A model generated the notes under the pieces. The model was not told where the DNA came from, did not search any database, and was given only the letters and a program-made list of their open reading frames with translations. Below are positions 52,025 to 60,309 of a stretch of DNA of 64,000 nt, piece by piece. The stretch comes from Methylobacterium pseudosasicola. Lineage in GTDB: Bacteria > Pseudomonadota > Alphaproteobacteria > Rhizobiales > Beijerinckiaceae. The position numbers and the translations under genes were made by a program. Each line of letters begins with the position of its first letter. Positions within the stretch are counted from its first letter, which is position 1. Location: assembly GCF_900114535.1 (NCBI RefSeq), contig NZ_FOTK01000014.1:62001-126000 (forward strand). Direction: 5' to 3'.

Positions 52025-53500
52025 ATGTTCGACTTCTCGACACGCATGAGCGGCGAGCAGCCCGTCCGCATGGTGCTGCCACAGGTGGAATCCGGTCCGG
52101 AGGCGCGCGTGATCCTGCGCCGCCTATGGCGGGGCAGCGGCTTCATCGTGCTGGGCGGCCTGTTCATGGTTGCGGTTGCGGTGGCGCTGCTTGGCCTGAT
52201 CCCGCCGCGCTACACCTCCTCCATTCAGGTGCTGGTCGATCCGAGCGACCTGCGGGTCGTCGAGAACGACGTGAACGCCCGCCAGCCCCAGGCCGATAGC
52301 GGCGTCTCCATCGCCGAGAGCCAGGTGCGGGTGATCCAGTCGGACAACGTCCTGCGCCGGATCATCGCCAATCTCCATCTCGACCAGGACGAGGAGTTCG
52401 TGCTCCCGGACGGCAACAACCCGACGCTCGCCTGGATCAAGGGCGCGCTCGGCATGCTGCCCCCGGCCGCGAGCCGCGACCCGGTCAACATCGCCCTCGA
52501 CACCCTCCAGACCAAGCTCAGCGTCCGCCGGGCCGAGCGGACCTTCGTGATCGACGTATCCGTGCAGTCGCGCGACCCCGAGAAGGCCGCCAAGATCGCC
52601 AACGCGATCGGCGACGCCTACTTCGCCGAGGAGAGCGCCGCCCGCACCGACACTGCCCGCCGCGCCTTCGACGCGCTCACCGGTCGTCTCGGCAGCCTGA
52701 AGCGCGACGTCGAGCAGGCGGAGGGCGAGGTCGTGCGCTACCGCGAGGCCCACAAGCTCGTGGCCTCGAGCGGCCGGCTGCTCACAGACCAGCAACTCGG
52801 CGACCTGAACCAGCAGCTCGTCACCGCCTCGATCAAGACCGCGGAGGCGAAGTCGCGCCTGGACCAGGCCCGCAAGATGCGCTCCTCGGATCCGAGCACG
52901 GCCCTGCCGGAGATGCTGCAATCCCTGGAGATGCAGGCGCTGCGGCAGCAATACGCGACGCTCTCGCGCAACACCGCCGAGCTCGCCACCCGCCTCGGCG
53001 AGCGCCACCCGGCCATGGCCGAGCAATACGCCCAGCAGCGCGACCTCCAGCGCCTGATCCAGCGCGAGAAGGAGCGGATCATCGACACGACCCAGAAGGA
53101 TTACGACCGGGCCGCGGCCAGCGAGGCGGCGATCCGGGCCAATCTCGACCGGGTGAAGACCGAGACCGTGAGCAGCGATCGCGCCTATGTCGGCTTACGC
53201 GAGTTGGAGCGGACGCTCGATGCCCGCCGGGGCGTCTACGAGGCCTATCTGAAGCGTGCCCGCGAGGCGAGCGAGCAGGAGCGGCTGAATACGACCAACG
53301 TCCGGATCATCTCGGTGGCGACCCCGGCCCGGCAGCGGACCTTCCCGCCCTCGCCGAAGATCGTGCTGCCGGTGGCCCTGGTGCTCGGCCTGCTGCTCGG
53401 CGGCGCCATCGCGCTGGCGCTCGGCGCCGACAGCGATCGCCGGCGGATGCGCCGCGCCGCCATCCGCCCCGGGACCAGCTTCCGGGCCGCCGATGCGTGA
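52025..53500 (+). CDS. GumC/Wzz-like chain-length protein of the second polysaccharide locus
   Basis: This is a 491-residue inner-membrane polysaccharide co-polymerase. A first helix (FIVLGGLFMVAVAVALLGL, about 40-60) is followed by a periplasmic domain (PPRYTSSIQVLVDPSDLRVV). Long coiled-coil parts lie at about 215-400 (EQAEGEVVRYREAHKLV, RQQYATLSRNTAELATRLGERHP), and the second helix is near 445-465 (IVLPVALVLGLLLGGAIAL). It ends soon after, without a kinase domain. It is a second such protein in the window and unlike the one at 7412 in detail. I chose the ATG at 52025, with GAGG about five bases ahead; an in-frame start at 51884 would add arginine-rich residues. Confidence 0.88.
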   Translation: MFDFSTRMSGEQPVRMVLPQVESGPEARVILRRLWRGSGFIVLGGLFMVAVAVALLGLIPPRYTSSIQVLVDPSDLRVVENDVNARQPQADSGVSIAESQVRVIQSDNVLRRIIANLHLDQDEEFVLPDGNNPTLAWIKGALGMLPPAASRDPVNIALDTLQTKLSVRRAERTFVIDVSVQSRDPEKAAKIANAIGDAYFAEESAARTDTARRAFDALTGRLGSLKRDVEQAEGEVVRYREAHKLVASSGRLLTDQQLGDLNQQLVTASIKTAEAKSRLDQARKMRSSDPSTALPEMLQSLEMQALRQQYATLSRNTAELATRLGERHPAMAEQYAQQRDLQRLIQREKERIIDTTQKDYDRAAASEAAIRANLDRVKTETVSSDRAYVGLRELERTLDARRGVYEAYLKRAREASEQERLNTTNVRIISVATPARQRTFPPSPKIVLPVALVLGLLLGGAIALALGADSDRRRMRRAAIRPGTSFRAADA

Positions 53501-54344
53501 TGTCGAGGCCCCGGTTCCGGTCGATCCCGCGGCGGTCTGGCTCGACCAAGATGCCCCGGAGCCGTCCGCCGCGGGCGCGGTGGCGGTGCCGTCCACGACC
53601 GTGCGGCTGTTCGGCTACAGCTTCCACACCGGCACCGCGGCGGCGATCGTGGACTCGGTTGCGGCGCGGTACGCGGACGGGCCGCGGACGATCGTCACGG
53701 CCAATGTCGACCATGTCGTCCAGCTCGCCGAGGATGCGGATTTCCGCGGGGCCTACGCACGCGCCGCGGCCCGGACTCTCGACGGCATGCCGTTGGTCTG
53801 GCTCGCCCGTGCGGCGAGCGGCCGGCCGGCCGTGCGGATCACCGGCCACGACCTCCTGGCCTGCGTGCTGGCCGACCCGCCGCCCTTCGCCCGCCGGGTG
53901 TTCTTCGTCGCCGCCCGCCAGGACGCCGCCGACACGCTGACCACCCGTCTCCAGGCCGCCGGCCTCCCGGACGGCGCCGTGGCGAGCGCGGTGCCACCCT
54001 TCGGCTTCGAGGACGACGAAGCCTACGGCCGCGCTCTTGCCGAGCGGATCCGCGCCCACGGCACCACCCTGCTGGTGATGGGTGTCGGCGCGCCGAAATC
54101 CGAGATCTGGGTCGACCGCCGGGGTCGAGCGCTCGGCAGCCCGGTGGTGTTCTGCGTCGGCGACGCCCTCTCGGTGGCGGCGGGCTGCCTGCCCCGCGCC
54201 CCCTGGCTGATGCAGCGGCTAGGCCTCGAATGGGTCTTCCGCTTCCTCTGCGCCCCACGGCGGCTGTTTCGCCGCTACTTCATCGAGTCCTGGCGCTTCA
54301 TCGGCATCGCCGTGCGGGACCGGGTTTCGGGCTGGCGGGATTGA
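53493..54344 (+). CDS. WecG/TagA/CpsF family glycosyltransferase
   Basis: This is a 283-residue GT-26 enzyme that transfers a hexosamine-type sugar (ManNAc or a derivative) to a lipid-linked precursor. The pattern FGYSFHTGTAAAIVDSVAARY, TIVTANVDHVVQLAEDADFR, LDGMPLVWLARAASGRPAVRI, GHDLL and then LVMGVGAPKSEIWVDRRG and CVGDALSVAAGCLPRAPWLMQRLGLEWVFR is the whole family core. The ending RRLFRRYFIESWRFI is typical of membrane-associated members. It starts eight bases before the previous stop and closes the locus. Confidence 0.92.
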   Translation: MRDVEAPVPVDPAAVWLDQDAPEPSAAGAVAVPSTTVRLFGYSFHTGTAAAIVDSVAARYADGPRTIVTANVDHVVQLAEDADFRGAYARAAARTLDGMPLVWLARAASGRPAVRITGHDLLACVLADPPPFARRVFFVAARQDAADTLTTRLQAAGLPDGAVASAVPPFGFEDDEAYGRALAERIRAHGTTLLVMGVGAPKSEIWVDRRGRALGSPVVFCVGDALSVAAGCLPRAPWLMQRLGLEWVFRFLCAPRRLFRRYFIESWRFIGIAVRDRVSGWRD

Positions 54345-54421
54345 GCAGGCGGGCCGGCGTGAAAATAGCCCTTCGCAATGGATCCGTTGCTGGGATCGCC
54401 CGCACGGCGTAACCTCGCCTC

Positions 54422-54691
54422 ATGACCACGTCCTCTGCGCTCAAGACGACGCTGACGATCCGGAGCCTCGATGGGCAGGTGACGGAGCGTCTGCGCGTCC
54501 GAGCCGCCCGGAATGGCCGTTCGATGGAAGCGGAAGCGCGTGCCATTCTCGCGACGACGCTTGCCCCAGGGGGCGACGATCCGTCGAACCTCGCCGAAGC
54601 GATCCGCCGCCGTGTCGCCCCTCTCGGCGGAATCGAACTGGACGAGCATCCGGCCGTCACGATCGCCGAGCCGCCCGCCTTCGGGCGATGA
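54422..54691 (+). CDS. FitA-like ribbon-helix-helix antitoxin
   Basis: This 89-residue small DNA-binding protein has the ribbon-helix-helix part TLTIRSLDGQVTERLRVRAARN and GRSMEAEARAIL near its start. Antitoxins of the FitA/VapB group look this way: the N-terminal fold binds DNA and the C-terminal tail blocks the toxin active site. It overlaps the toxin gene by four bases (ATGA), as usual for such pairs, and is expected to repress the pair together with the toxin. Confidence 0.85.
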   Translation: MTTSSALKTTLTIRSLDGQVTERLRVRAARNGRSMEAEARAILATTLAPGGDDPSNLAEAIRRRVAPLGGIELDEHPAVTIAEPPAFGR

Positions 54692-55116
54692 TCGTTCTCG
54701 CCACTAATGTCATCTCGGAGATGATGCGATCGGAGCCGCACCCGGCCGTTCTCGCCTGGGTCGCAGCACAGCCGAGGACGACGCTCTACACAACCAGCAT
54801 CAACCGCGCTGAAATCCTCTACGGCGTTGCCGCCCTGCCGCCCGGACGACGGCGGGACAGCTTCCATACAGTGGTCACGGCGATCTTCTCGGAAGACTTT
54901 GCCGGCCGGGTTCTGCCCTTCGGCGATGCGGCGGCCGAGCACTATGCCCGAATCGTCACCACCCGCCGCGCCGCCGGCACGCCGATCGAGGGCTTCGATG
55001 CGCTCATCGCCGCCACGACAGTTGCAGAGGGCTTCCGCATCGCGACCCGCGACGTCGGCGGCTTCGCGGGATGCGGACTTGAGGTCATCGATCCTTGGCA
55101 CGCACCAGCCGCTTAA
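54688..55116 (+). CDS. PIN-domain toxin (VapC/FitB-like) with altered active site
   Basis: This 142-residue PIN-domain ribonuclease of the FitB/VapC type cleaves RNA when not held by the antitoxin. It keeps E42 (SINRAEILYG), D104 (EGFDALIAATTVAEG) and D122 (TRDVGGF) of the acidic cluster. However, the first motif, which in this family reads LDTNVISE, reads LATNVISE here. The codon at residue 5 is GCC, so the first metal-binding aspartate is missing. The product may be inactive as a nuclease, or the gene may be decaying. Confidence 0.85.
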   Translation: MIVLATNVISEMMRSEPHPAVLAWVAAQPRTTLYTTSINRAEILYGVAALPPGRRRDSFHTVVTAIFSEDFAGRVLPFGDAAAEHYARIVTTRRAAGTPIEGFDALIAATTVAEGFRIATRDVGGFAGCGLEVIDPWHAPAA

Positions 55117-55169
55117 GACGGTTACTGAAAGCGCGTCGCACAATCGTGCCCGCCCATCGCTCGACCGTC

Positions 55170-55736
55170 CTACGCAAACAGCTCCGGTCGCCGCAATTGC
55201 AGTGCGAACAGCAGCAGCAGCGACTTCATGTCGGTGAGCGCGCCGCGGCGGGTCATCGCCACCAGTTCCGAGAGCGGGATCTCGTGGACCGCCACCGCCT
55301 CGCCCTCGGCGGCGAGGCCGCCCCCGGCGCCCGTGCGGTCGGATTCGGCGTAGGCCGCCAGGAACAGGTCCATCCGCTCGGTTGAGATGCCCGGCATGGT
55401 CCAGGCGCTGGCCACGAGATCGAGATCGCCCAGCCGCAGCCCCGTCTCCTCGGCGGCCTCGCGCCGGACCTCGTCCTCGGGAGCCCCGTCGTCGAGGAGG
55501 CCCGCCGGCACTTCGACATGGCTCGGCGGGCCGCCGGAATAGAGCACCGGCGCCCGGAACTGCGAGACCAAGGTCGCGACCCTCCGGACTGGGTCGTAGG
55601 GCAGGACCGCGACGGCCCGGCCGTGATCTTCCATCTCGCGGGTGATGCGCGTGCCGTCGTCCTGCATCACCTCGGCCACGAGGTACCGGGCCCACCCCTC
55701 ATGCACGAGGCGCACGCCCCCGATCCGCGGTGCCAT
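55170..55736 (-). CDS. Nudix hydrolase, ADP-ribose/GDP-mannose pyrophosphatase type
   Basis: This is a 188-residue Nudix enzyme that cleaves a nucleoside diphosphate linked to another group. The N-terminal GWARYLVAEVMQDDGTRITRE matches NudK/ADP-ribose pyrophosphatase members. The core region is VEVPAGLLDDGAPEDEVRREAAEETGL (about 72-97), a Nudix box one residue shorter than the textbook spacing, ending REAAEETG. WTMPGISTERMDLFLAAY follows. ATG at 55736. The substrate may be ADP-ribose or a nucleotide-sugar; sequence does not settle it. Confidence 0.87.
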   Translation of the reverse strand: MAPRIGGVRLVHEGWARYLVAEVMQDDGTRITREMEDHGRAVAVLPYDPVRRVATLVSQFRAPVLYSGGPPSHVEVPAGLLDDGAPEDEVRREAAEETGLRLGDLDLVASAWTMPGISTERMDLFLAAYAESDRTGAGGGLAAEGEAVAVHEIPLSELVAMTRRGALTDMKSLLLLFALQLRRPELFA

Positions 55737-55774
55737 GCCGTCTCCGCCTCATCTCTGGGAACGGGACCGATCGC

Positions 55775-56032
55775 TCAGGAATGCGGCGGCTTCACGGAGG
55801 CCGTCATGCGGAAGCACAGGCGGTCGCCATCCCGCTCGGCCGAATCGAGCCGAGCGCCCTCCTCGCGGACGAGGTTGGGGATGTCGATCATCGCCATCGG
55901 ATCGGTGCAGGTCACCACCAGGACCCGCCCAACGCCGAGCGCGCGCAGGGCCTTGCGGGTGCGCAAGACCGGGAGCGGGCATTTCAGCCCCGTCAGGTCG
56001 AGTTCGACGCTCTCCGCCTGATCATCCAGCAA
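55775..56032 (-). CDS. TusA-family sulfur carrier protein
   Basis: This 85-residue sulfur-transfer protein has the conserved SVELDLTGLKCPLPVLRTRKAL, with the active cysteine in KCPLPVL (about residue 19). The later LVVTCTDPMAMIDIPNLV and DGDRLCFRM fit the family fold. TusA-like proteins pass sulfur to tRNA modification or other pathways. I chose TTG at 56032, which has GGGAG nine bases upstream; no ATG is in a good place. It is 38 bases from the Nudix gene on the same strand, so co-transcription is likely. Confidence 0.82.
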   Translation of the reverse strand: MLDDQAESVELDLTGLKCPLPVLRTRKALRALGVGRVLVVTCTDPMAMIDIPNLVREEGARLDSAERDGDRLCFRMTASVKPPHS

Positions 56033-56057
56033 ACGAAGGGCTCCCGAGCCGGCCTCT

Positions 56058-56393
56058 CTACCACTCGTGATAGCCGAAGAGCGGGCCGTTGTACGTGTCC
56101 GGCGCGAACACATAATAGGTCGGGCCGTAATAGCCGTATTCCATGTTGCGGCCCGGGGTCGGCGCGTAGGCGTAGCCGTAACCGAACGGCACCGGATAGC
56201 CGTACTCGCCGTAATAGCTGTATTCCGGCCGGACGACCCGGGCCTCTGCGGCGATCCCGGCCCCCACGGCCGGGCGATCGACCGGGGCGGCGCGCGGGGC
56301 GCGATACGGGCCGAGATCCGCCGCGGAGCAGACGCTGCCGGCGGTCACGAAGGCTGCGATGCCGGCCATGCGAGCGGCGGAGAAGCGGGTCAT
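56058..56393 (-). CDS. Tyrosine-rich exported protein 1
   Basis: This 111-residue protein has a signal peptide (ARMAGIAAFVTAGSVCSAADL) and a mature part that is tyrosine- and glycine-rich after about residue 60: YSYYGEYGYPVPFGYGYAY, MEYGYYGPTYYVF. It contains no recognised enzyme motif. Small exported YGY-type proteins occur in methylobacteria and relatives, with unknown function. GAGGAG lies about 11 bases ahead of the ATG at 56393. It is between the TusA-like gene and another protein of the same kind. Confidence 0.7.
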   Translation of the reverse strand: MTRFSAARMAGIAAFVTAGSVCSAADLGPYRAPRAAPVDRPAVGAGIAAEARVVRPEYSYYGEYGYPVPFGYGYAYAPTPGRNMEYGYYGPTYYVFAPDTYNGPLFGYHEW

Positions 56394-56558
56394 GGCGTCG
56401 GTCTCCTCGACAAGGCGATGCGGCCTCGGAGGGATCCGATAGCGTGGCCGGCGGCAGGATAGCCTTGTCGGCCTTGTACGAAGCTTGCGGCGCACGTCTA
56501 AGATGCGGCGGATCGCAGGCCCTACCCGCGGCCGCGCCCGAAAGTCCGCAACCGAAAA

Positions 56559-56583
56559 CTCCCGGTCTCATGGAGACCGGGAG
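56559..56583 (-). terminator. Rho-independent terminator after Tyr-rich exported protein 2
   Basis: CTCCCGGTCTC and GAGACCGGGAG pair in an 11-base stem around a 3-base centre. On the minus strand it is followed directly by TTTTCGG. The hairpin is 25-49 bases past the stop of the gene ending at 56608. Confidence 0.85.
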
Positions 56584-56607
56584 CGTCTATTCGGTGCGGA
56601 TCAAGGC

Positions 56608-57000
56608 TTACCAGCCGTAATCGTAATAACCGTAGGCCGGGGCGTAGCCGTAAGCCGGATAGGCGTAGCCGCCGACCGGGGCGTAGCCATAGGCCGGGTA
56701 GCCGTAGCCGCCATAATAGCCGTAGCGGGGGGCAGCACTGGCCGCCAGCGCACCGCCGATGATGCCGAGGGCGGCGCCGGCCGCCACTGCGCCGGCGACC
56801 CGGCCGCCATAGCCGCGACGGTAGCCGTAGCCGCCGTAATAGCCGCGGCGCCAGCCGACGGTGTCGACGGCGGCGTTCTGGCCGCCGAGCTGCACGGCGC
56901 TCTGTGCCGGCAGCGGAGCCGCCTCGGCGGCGGTGAACGAACCGGCGATCATGGCCAGGGCCGAGGCGCCGGCGACGACGGATGTGGTGATGCGGGACAT
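56608..57000 (-). CDS. Tyrosine-rich exported protein 2 with glycine zipper
   Basis: This 130-residue exported protein has a signal peptide (SVVAGASALAMIAGSFTAAEA). Its middle has a glycine-zipper helix (VAGAVAAGAALGIIGGALAAS). A region of YGY repeats follows (YYGGYGYPAYGYAPVGGYAY, PAYGYAPAYGYYDYGW). No enzyme motif is seen; a structural or surface role is plausible. GGAGGAGG, a very strong ribosome site, lies about five to twelve bases upstream of the ATG, and a clear terminator follows. It is about 200 bases from the other Tyr-rich gene and may be related by duplication. Confidence 0.72.
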   Translation of the reverse strand: MSRITTSVVAGASALAMIAGSFTAAEAAPLPAQSAVQLGGQNAAVDTVGWRRGYYGGYGYRRGYGGRVAGAVAAGAALGIIGGALAASAAPRYGYYGGYGYPAYGYAPVGGYAYPAYGYAPAYGYYDYGW

Positions 57001-57103
57001 GGACACCTCCTCCACGCGCTGAACGATCGGCGTGTGAACTGTCAGGTATCGCACTTCGTTCCAGCCTACGGTGCGCGGCCGCACGGCGCCCCGAATCAAC
57101 GGG

Positions 57104-58471
57104 TTAGAACACGCATTCCGTGAAGGCCGGGCGCACGCAGGCGCCCCAGCGGCCCTCGTAATCGGCGAGCAGATCGTCGGCCCGGGTGCGCCCGGCGGTG
57201 ACGATCGCCTCGAGGGGCTGGAGGTAGATGGTCTCGTCCCGGCCCTCGGCGTCGCGGCGGGCCCGGGCGCGCAGGCCCGAGCGGGCGATGGCGAGCGCCT
57301 CGGCAGCCACGGCCCCCAGGGTTGTGTTGGCGACCGGGGTGGCGAGGCCGAGGCGCGGCGCGGTGGCCCGGGCGGCCTCGCGGTTGGCTTGGCTCCAGCC
57401 CTTCACCAGGTCGAGGGCGGCGTCGAGTGCCGCCTCGTCGTAGAGCAGCCCGGCCCAGAACGCCGCCTGGGCGGCGATCATGCCGGGATCGCCGACATCC
57501 GAGCCGCGCATCTCCAGGAAGCGCTTGAGCCGGACTTCGGGGAAGGCCGTGGAGGCGTGGTTGGCCCAGTCGGCCACCGTGGCGTACTCGCCCGGGAGCT
57601 GTGCCAGCTTGCCGGCCATCAAGTCGCGGAACGAGGCCCCCGAGACGTCGTGATAGATGTCGCCGCGCTTGACGAAATACATCGGCATGTCGAGCAGCCA
57701 GTCGACATAGGCCTCGTAGCCGAAGCCGGCTTCGAACGCGAAGGGTAGCATGCCGGTGCGGTGGGGATCGGTGTCGCGCCAGATCTCCGAGCGGCGGGAC
57801 AGGAAGCCGTTGGGCCGCCCGTCCGTGAACGGCGAATTGGCGAACAGGGCGGTCGCCACCGGCTGGAGCGCCAGGGAGGCGCGCATCTTGCGCACCATGT
57901 CGGCCTCGGAGGCGAAATCGAGATTCACCTGCACGGTGGCGGTGCGCAGCATCATGTCGAGGCCGAGCGAGCCGACCTTCGGCATGTAGCCGGCCATGAT
58001 CTTGTAGCGGCTCTTGGGCATGACCGGGGTCTCGTCCCGGCGCCAGCGCGGGCTCATGCCCAGCGTCAGGAAGCCAATGTCGAGGGGGTCGGCCGCGCGC
58101 TTGGTCGCGGCGAGATGGGTGGCGAGCTCGGAAGCGGTGCCGTGCACATCCGGCAGCGCCGCCCCGGACAGCTCGAACTGCCCGCCCGGCTCGATCGAGA
58201 TCGCCCCGCCCTCCTCCGCCGAGAGGCCGATGATGTTGCCGAGATCGAGGATCGGCTCCCAACCGGTCTCGCGGGCGAGCCCCTCCAGGAGGGCGCGGAT
58301 GCCGCGCGCGCCGTCATAGGGCACGGGCTCGCGGCTCTCCCGGTAGAACGGGATCTTCTCGTGCTCCGTGCCGATGGCGAATCGCTCGCGCGGCTTCTCA
58401 CCGGCGGCGAACCACTCGATCAGCTCGGCACGCGTCGTGAGCGGCGTGATGTCGTTGCTGTCGCGCGCCAT
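57104..58471 (-). CDS. gshA: Glutamate-cysteine ligase (plant-type GshA)
   Basis: This enzyme makes gamma-glutamylcysteine from glutamate, cysteine and ATP, the first step of glutathione synthesis. The 455-residue product is of the plant/alphaproteobacterial type. ERFAIGTEHEKIPFYRE with a later GGQFELSGA (active-site residues) and the stretch MAGYMPKVGSLGLDMMLRTATVQVNLDF are shown, followed by NSPFTDGRPNGFLSRRSEIW and ANHASTAFPEVRLKRFLEMRGSDVG. I chose the ATG at 58471 (MARDSNDI). It lies downstream of rsmE on the same strand, the usual arrangement in alphaproteobacteria. Confidence 0.92.
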   Translation of the reverse strand: MARDSNDITPLTTRAELIEWFAAGEKPRERFAIGTEHEKIPFYRESREPVPYDGARGIRALLEGLARETGWEPILDLGNIIGLSAEEGGAISIEPGGQFELSGAALPDVHGTASELATHLAATKRAADPLDIGFLTLGMSPRWRRDETPVMPKSRYKIMAGYMPKVGSLGLDMMLRTATVQVNLDFASEADMVRKMRASLALQPVATALFANSPFTDGRPNGFLSRRSEIWRDTDPHRTGMLPFAFEAGFGYEAYVDWLLDMPMYFVKRGDIYHDVSGASFRDLMAGKLAQLPGEYATVADWANHASTAFPEVRLKRFLEMRGSDVGDPGMIAAQAAFWAGLLYDEAALDAALDLVKGWSQANREAARATAPRLGLATPVANTTLGAVAAEALAIARSGLRARARRDAEGRDETIYLQPLEAIVTAGRTRADDLLADYEGRWGACVRPAFTECVF

Positions 58472-58762
58472 GCGCTGCCTGCCCGTGCCTGTGAGATCGT
58501 CGCTTGGGATAGGAGCACACCGGAAACCTCCGGCGCGTCCGTCCTGTTCAACCCCGCCCGCGAGCGAAGGCCGGACGGACACCCGCGCCGGCTCCAAGAG
58601 CGCGGTGCGGGCGACATCCGTCCTGGGACATAATCGAGGCGTCGGGAACCGACAACGCGGCGCCATGGACCGGGGGACCCGTTCGCCCCGGTTCGGCGGT
58701 ACAATCCCCCAGCCCACCGCTCTCATGTGCGCCGGCACACATCGTTCCAGCCGACACCAGCC

Positions 58763-59515
58763 TCAGCGCGCGTCGCCCAGGACCGCCTGGACCAGGGTCA
58801 GCACCGCCACGGCAGCGGTGTCGGCCCGCAGGATGCGCGGCCCGAGGGACAGGGCGACGGTGTAGGGCCGAGCCCGGATCGCCGTGCGCTCCTCGTCCGA
58901 AAACCCGCCCTCCGGCCCGACCAGGACGGCCAGCGGCGGCGGCGCCGCGGGATCGGCGGCCTCGCGGAGCGCCCGGACCGGATCGCTCACCGGCGCGTCC
59001 TCGTCGCAGAACACCAGCAGCCGCTCGGGGGCGAGGCCCGCGAGCGCCGGGCCGAGCTTTTCCGGCTCGGGACAATCCGGGATCGCCAGGATGCCGCATT
59101 GCTCCGCGGCCTCGACGGCGTTGGCGCGCAGGCGGTCCATGTTGATCCGCTCGCCCTGGGTGTAGCGGGTGATCACCGGCCGGATCGTCCCGGCCCCCAT
59201 CTCCACCGCCTTCTGGGCGAGGTAATCGAGCCGCGCGCTCTTCAGGGGCGCGAACAGGTAGTGCAGGTCGGCCCGCGGCGTCTGCGCGCGGGTGCGTTCG
59301 GCGACATGGAGGTCCGCGCCCTTCCGCCCGGTCTGGACCAGATGGGCGCGCCACTCGCCGTCCCGGCCGTTGAACACCAGCACGGGATCGTCCGGCCCGC
59401 GGCGCAGGACGTTGAGCAGGTAATTCGCCTGCGCGCGGTCGAGGGGCAGGACGGTGCCCGCCGCGAGATCCGATTCGACGTGGAGGCGCGGGGCGGTGAA
59501 GTCGTAGGCCGGCAT
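58763..59515 (-). CDS. rsmE: 16S rRNA (uracil-1498-N3) methyltransferase
   Basis: RsmE methylates U1498 of 16S rRNA in the ribosome's decoding site. The 250-residue protein has an N-terminal PUA-like part (PLDRAQANYLLNVLRRGPDD) and a C-terminal SPOUT knot (YLFAPLKSARLDYLAQKAVE, MGAGTIRPVITRYTQGERIN, LAVLVGPEGGFSDEERTAIR, LGPRILRADTAAVAVLTLVQ), the order of the family. It sits upstream of gshA and is divergent from the small exported protein at 59748, with the rsmE-gshA-ubiA set intact. Confidence 0.93.
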   Translation of the reverse strand: MPAYDFTAPRLHVESDLAAGTVLPLDRAQANYLLNVLRRGPDDPVLVFNGRDGEWRAHLVQTGRKGADLHVAERTRAQTPRADLHYLFAPLKSARLDYLAQKAVEMGAGTIRPVITRYTQGERINMDRLRANAVEAAEQCGILAIPDCPEPEKLGPALAGLAPERLLVFCDEDAPVSDPVRALREAADPAAPPPLAVLVGPEGGFSDEERTAIRARPYTVALSLGPRILRADTAAVAVLTLVQAVLGDAR

Positions 59516-59747
59516 GGCCGGGTGGTCGCGCGGCCGAGCGGGACTGTCAACGCGGCGCTGGAGGCGGGTCCGGCCCGCAAACCTGTTGCAAAAGGGTTAC
59601 GAAGATCAGTTTTTAGCGCTTCACCCACACCAGCATGGCCTCGCCGGTTTGCCGCTCGATTGACGCCACATTCCTATGGCGAACCCAAGGGAACGGAGTG
59701 GAGCCGGCGGCGCGCGGGCTCCGGCAGGCGTCTGAGGGAGTCGCAGG

Positions 59748-60218
59748 ATGGCACACGGGAGCTTGAGTCTGGGGGCGGCGGTGCTCGTCGGCGGCCTGCT
59801 GTTCGGCACGGCGGCCTCCGCGCAGGGCGCGGCGCCGGAATGCGGCACGATCCAGAAGACGCTCGCCGAGCGCAAGGCGCTGGTCTCCCGCGCCAACGCC
59901 GCCTCGAACAGCAAGAAGAAGATGACCCCGCAGGAGGCCTGCGCGCTGTTCGGCAAGCTCCAGTCCAACGGCGCCGAAGGCATGAAGTGGATCACCGCCA
60001 ACAAGGAATGGTGCTCGATCCCGGATTCCTTCGCGGAGGGCTTCAAGGCGGACCACCTCAAGGTCAGCGGCATCCGCACCAAGATCTGCGGCGTGGCGGC
60101 TCAGGCGACCAAGATGGAAGCGCAGGCCCGCGCCCAGGCCCAGAACGGCGCCAGCAGCGGCCTGCTCGGCGGCCCGGGCTTGACCGGCAGCTTCAAGCTG
60201 CCGCAGGGCGCGCTGTAA
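59748..60218 (+). CDS. Exported protein, hypothetical
   Basis: This 156-residue protein has a signal peptide (SLGAAVLVGGLLFGTAASAQG), a helical acidic/basic central domain with QEACALFGKLQSNGAEGMKW, and an IPDSFAEGFKADHLK region with paired cysteines (ECGTI, ACALF, EWCSI, KICGV). The C-terminus is Ala/Gln/Gly-rich and probably flexible. I recognise the general pattern from alphaproteobacterial exported proteins of unknown role. The four cysteines could form two disulfides. It is 91 bases before ubiA in the same direction. Confidence 0.75.
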   Translation: MAHGSLSLGAAVLVGGLLFGTAASAQGAAPECGTIQKTLAERKALVSRANAASNSKKKMTPQEACALFGKLQSNGAEGMKWITANKEWCSIPDSFAEGFKADHLKVSGIRTKICGVAAQATKMEAQARAQAQNGASSGLLGGPGLTGSFKLPQGAL

Positions 60219-60309
60219 GATCGTTTGAGAGGATCACGGGTCCGGCGCGGATCCCTCTCTGCGATGGCGTAGAGTGGGATGGCGCGTGGGACGACCGGAG
60301 ATTCGAGCG

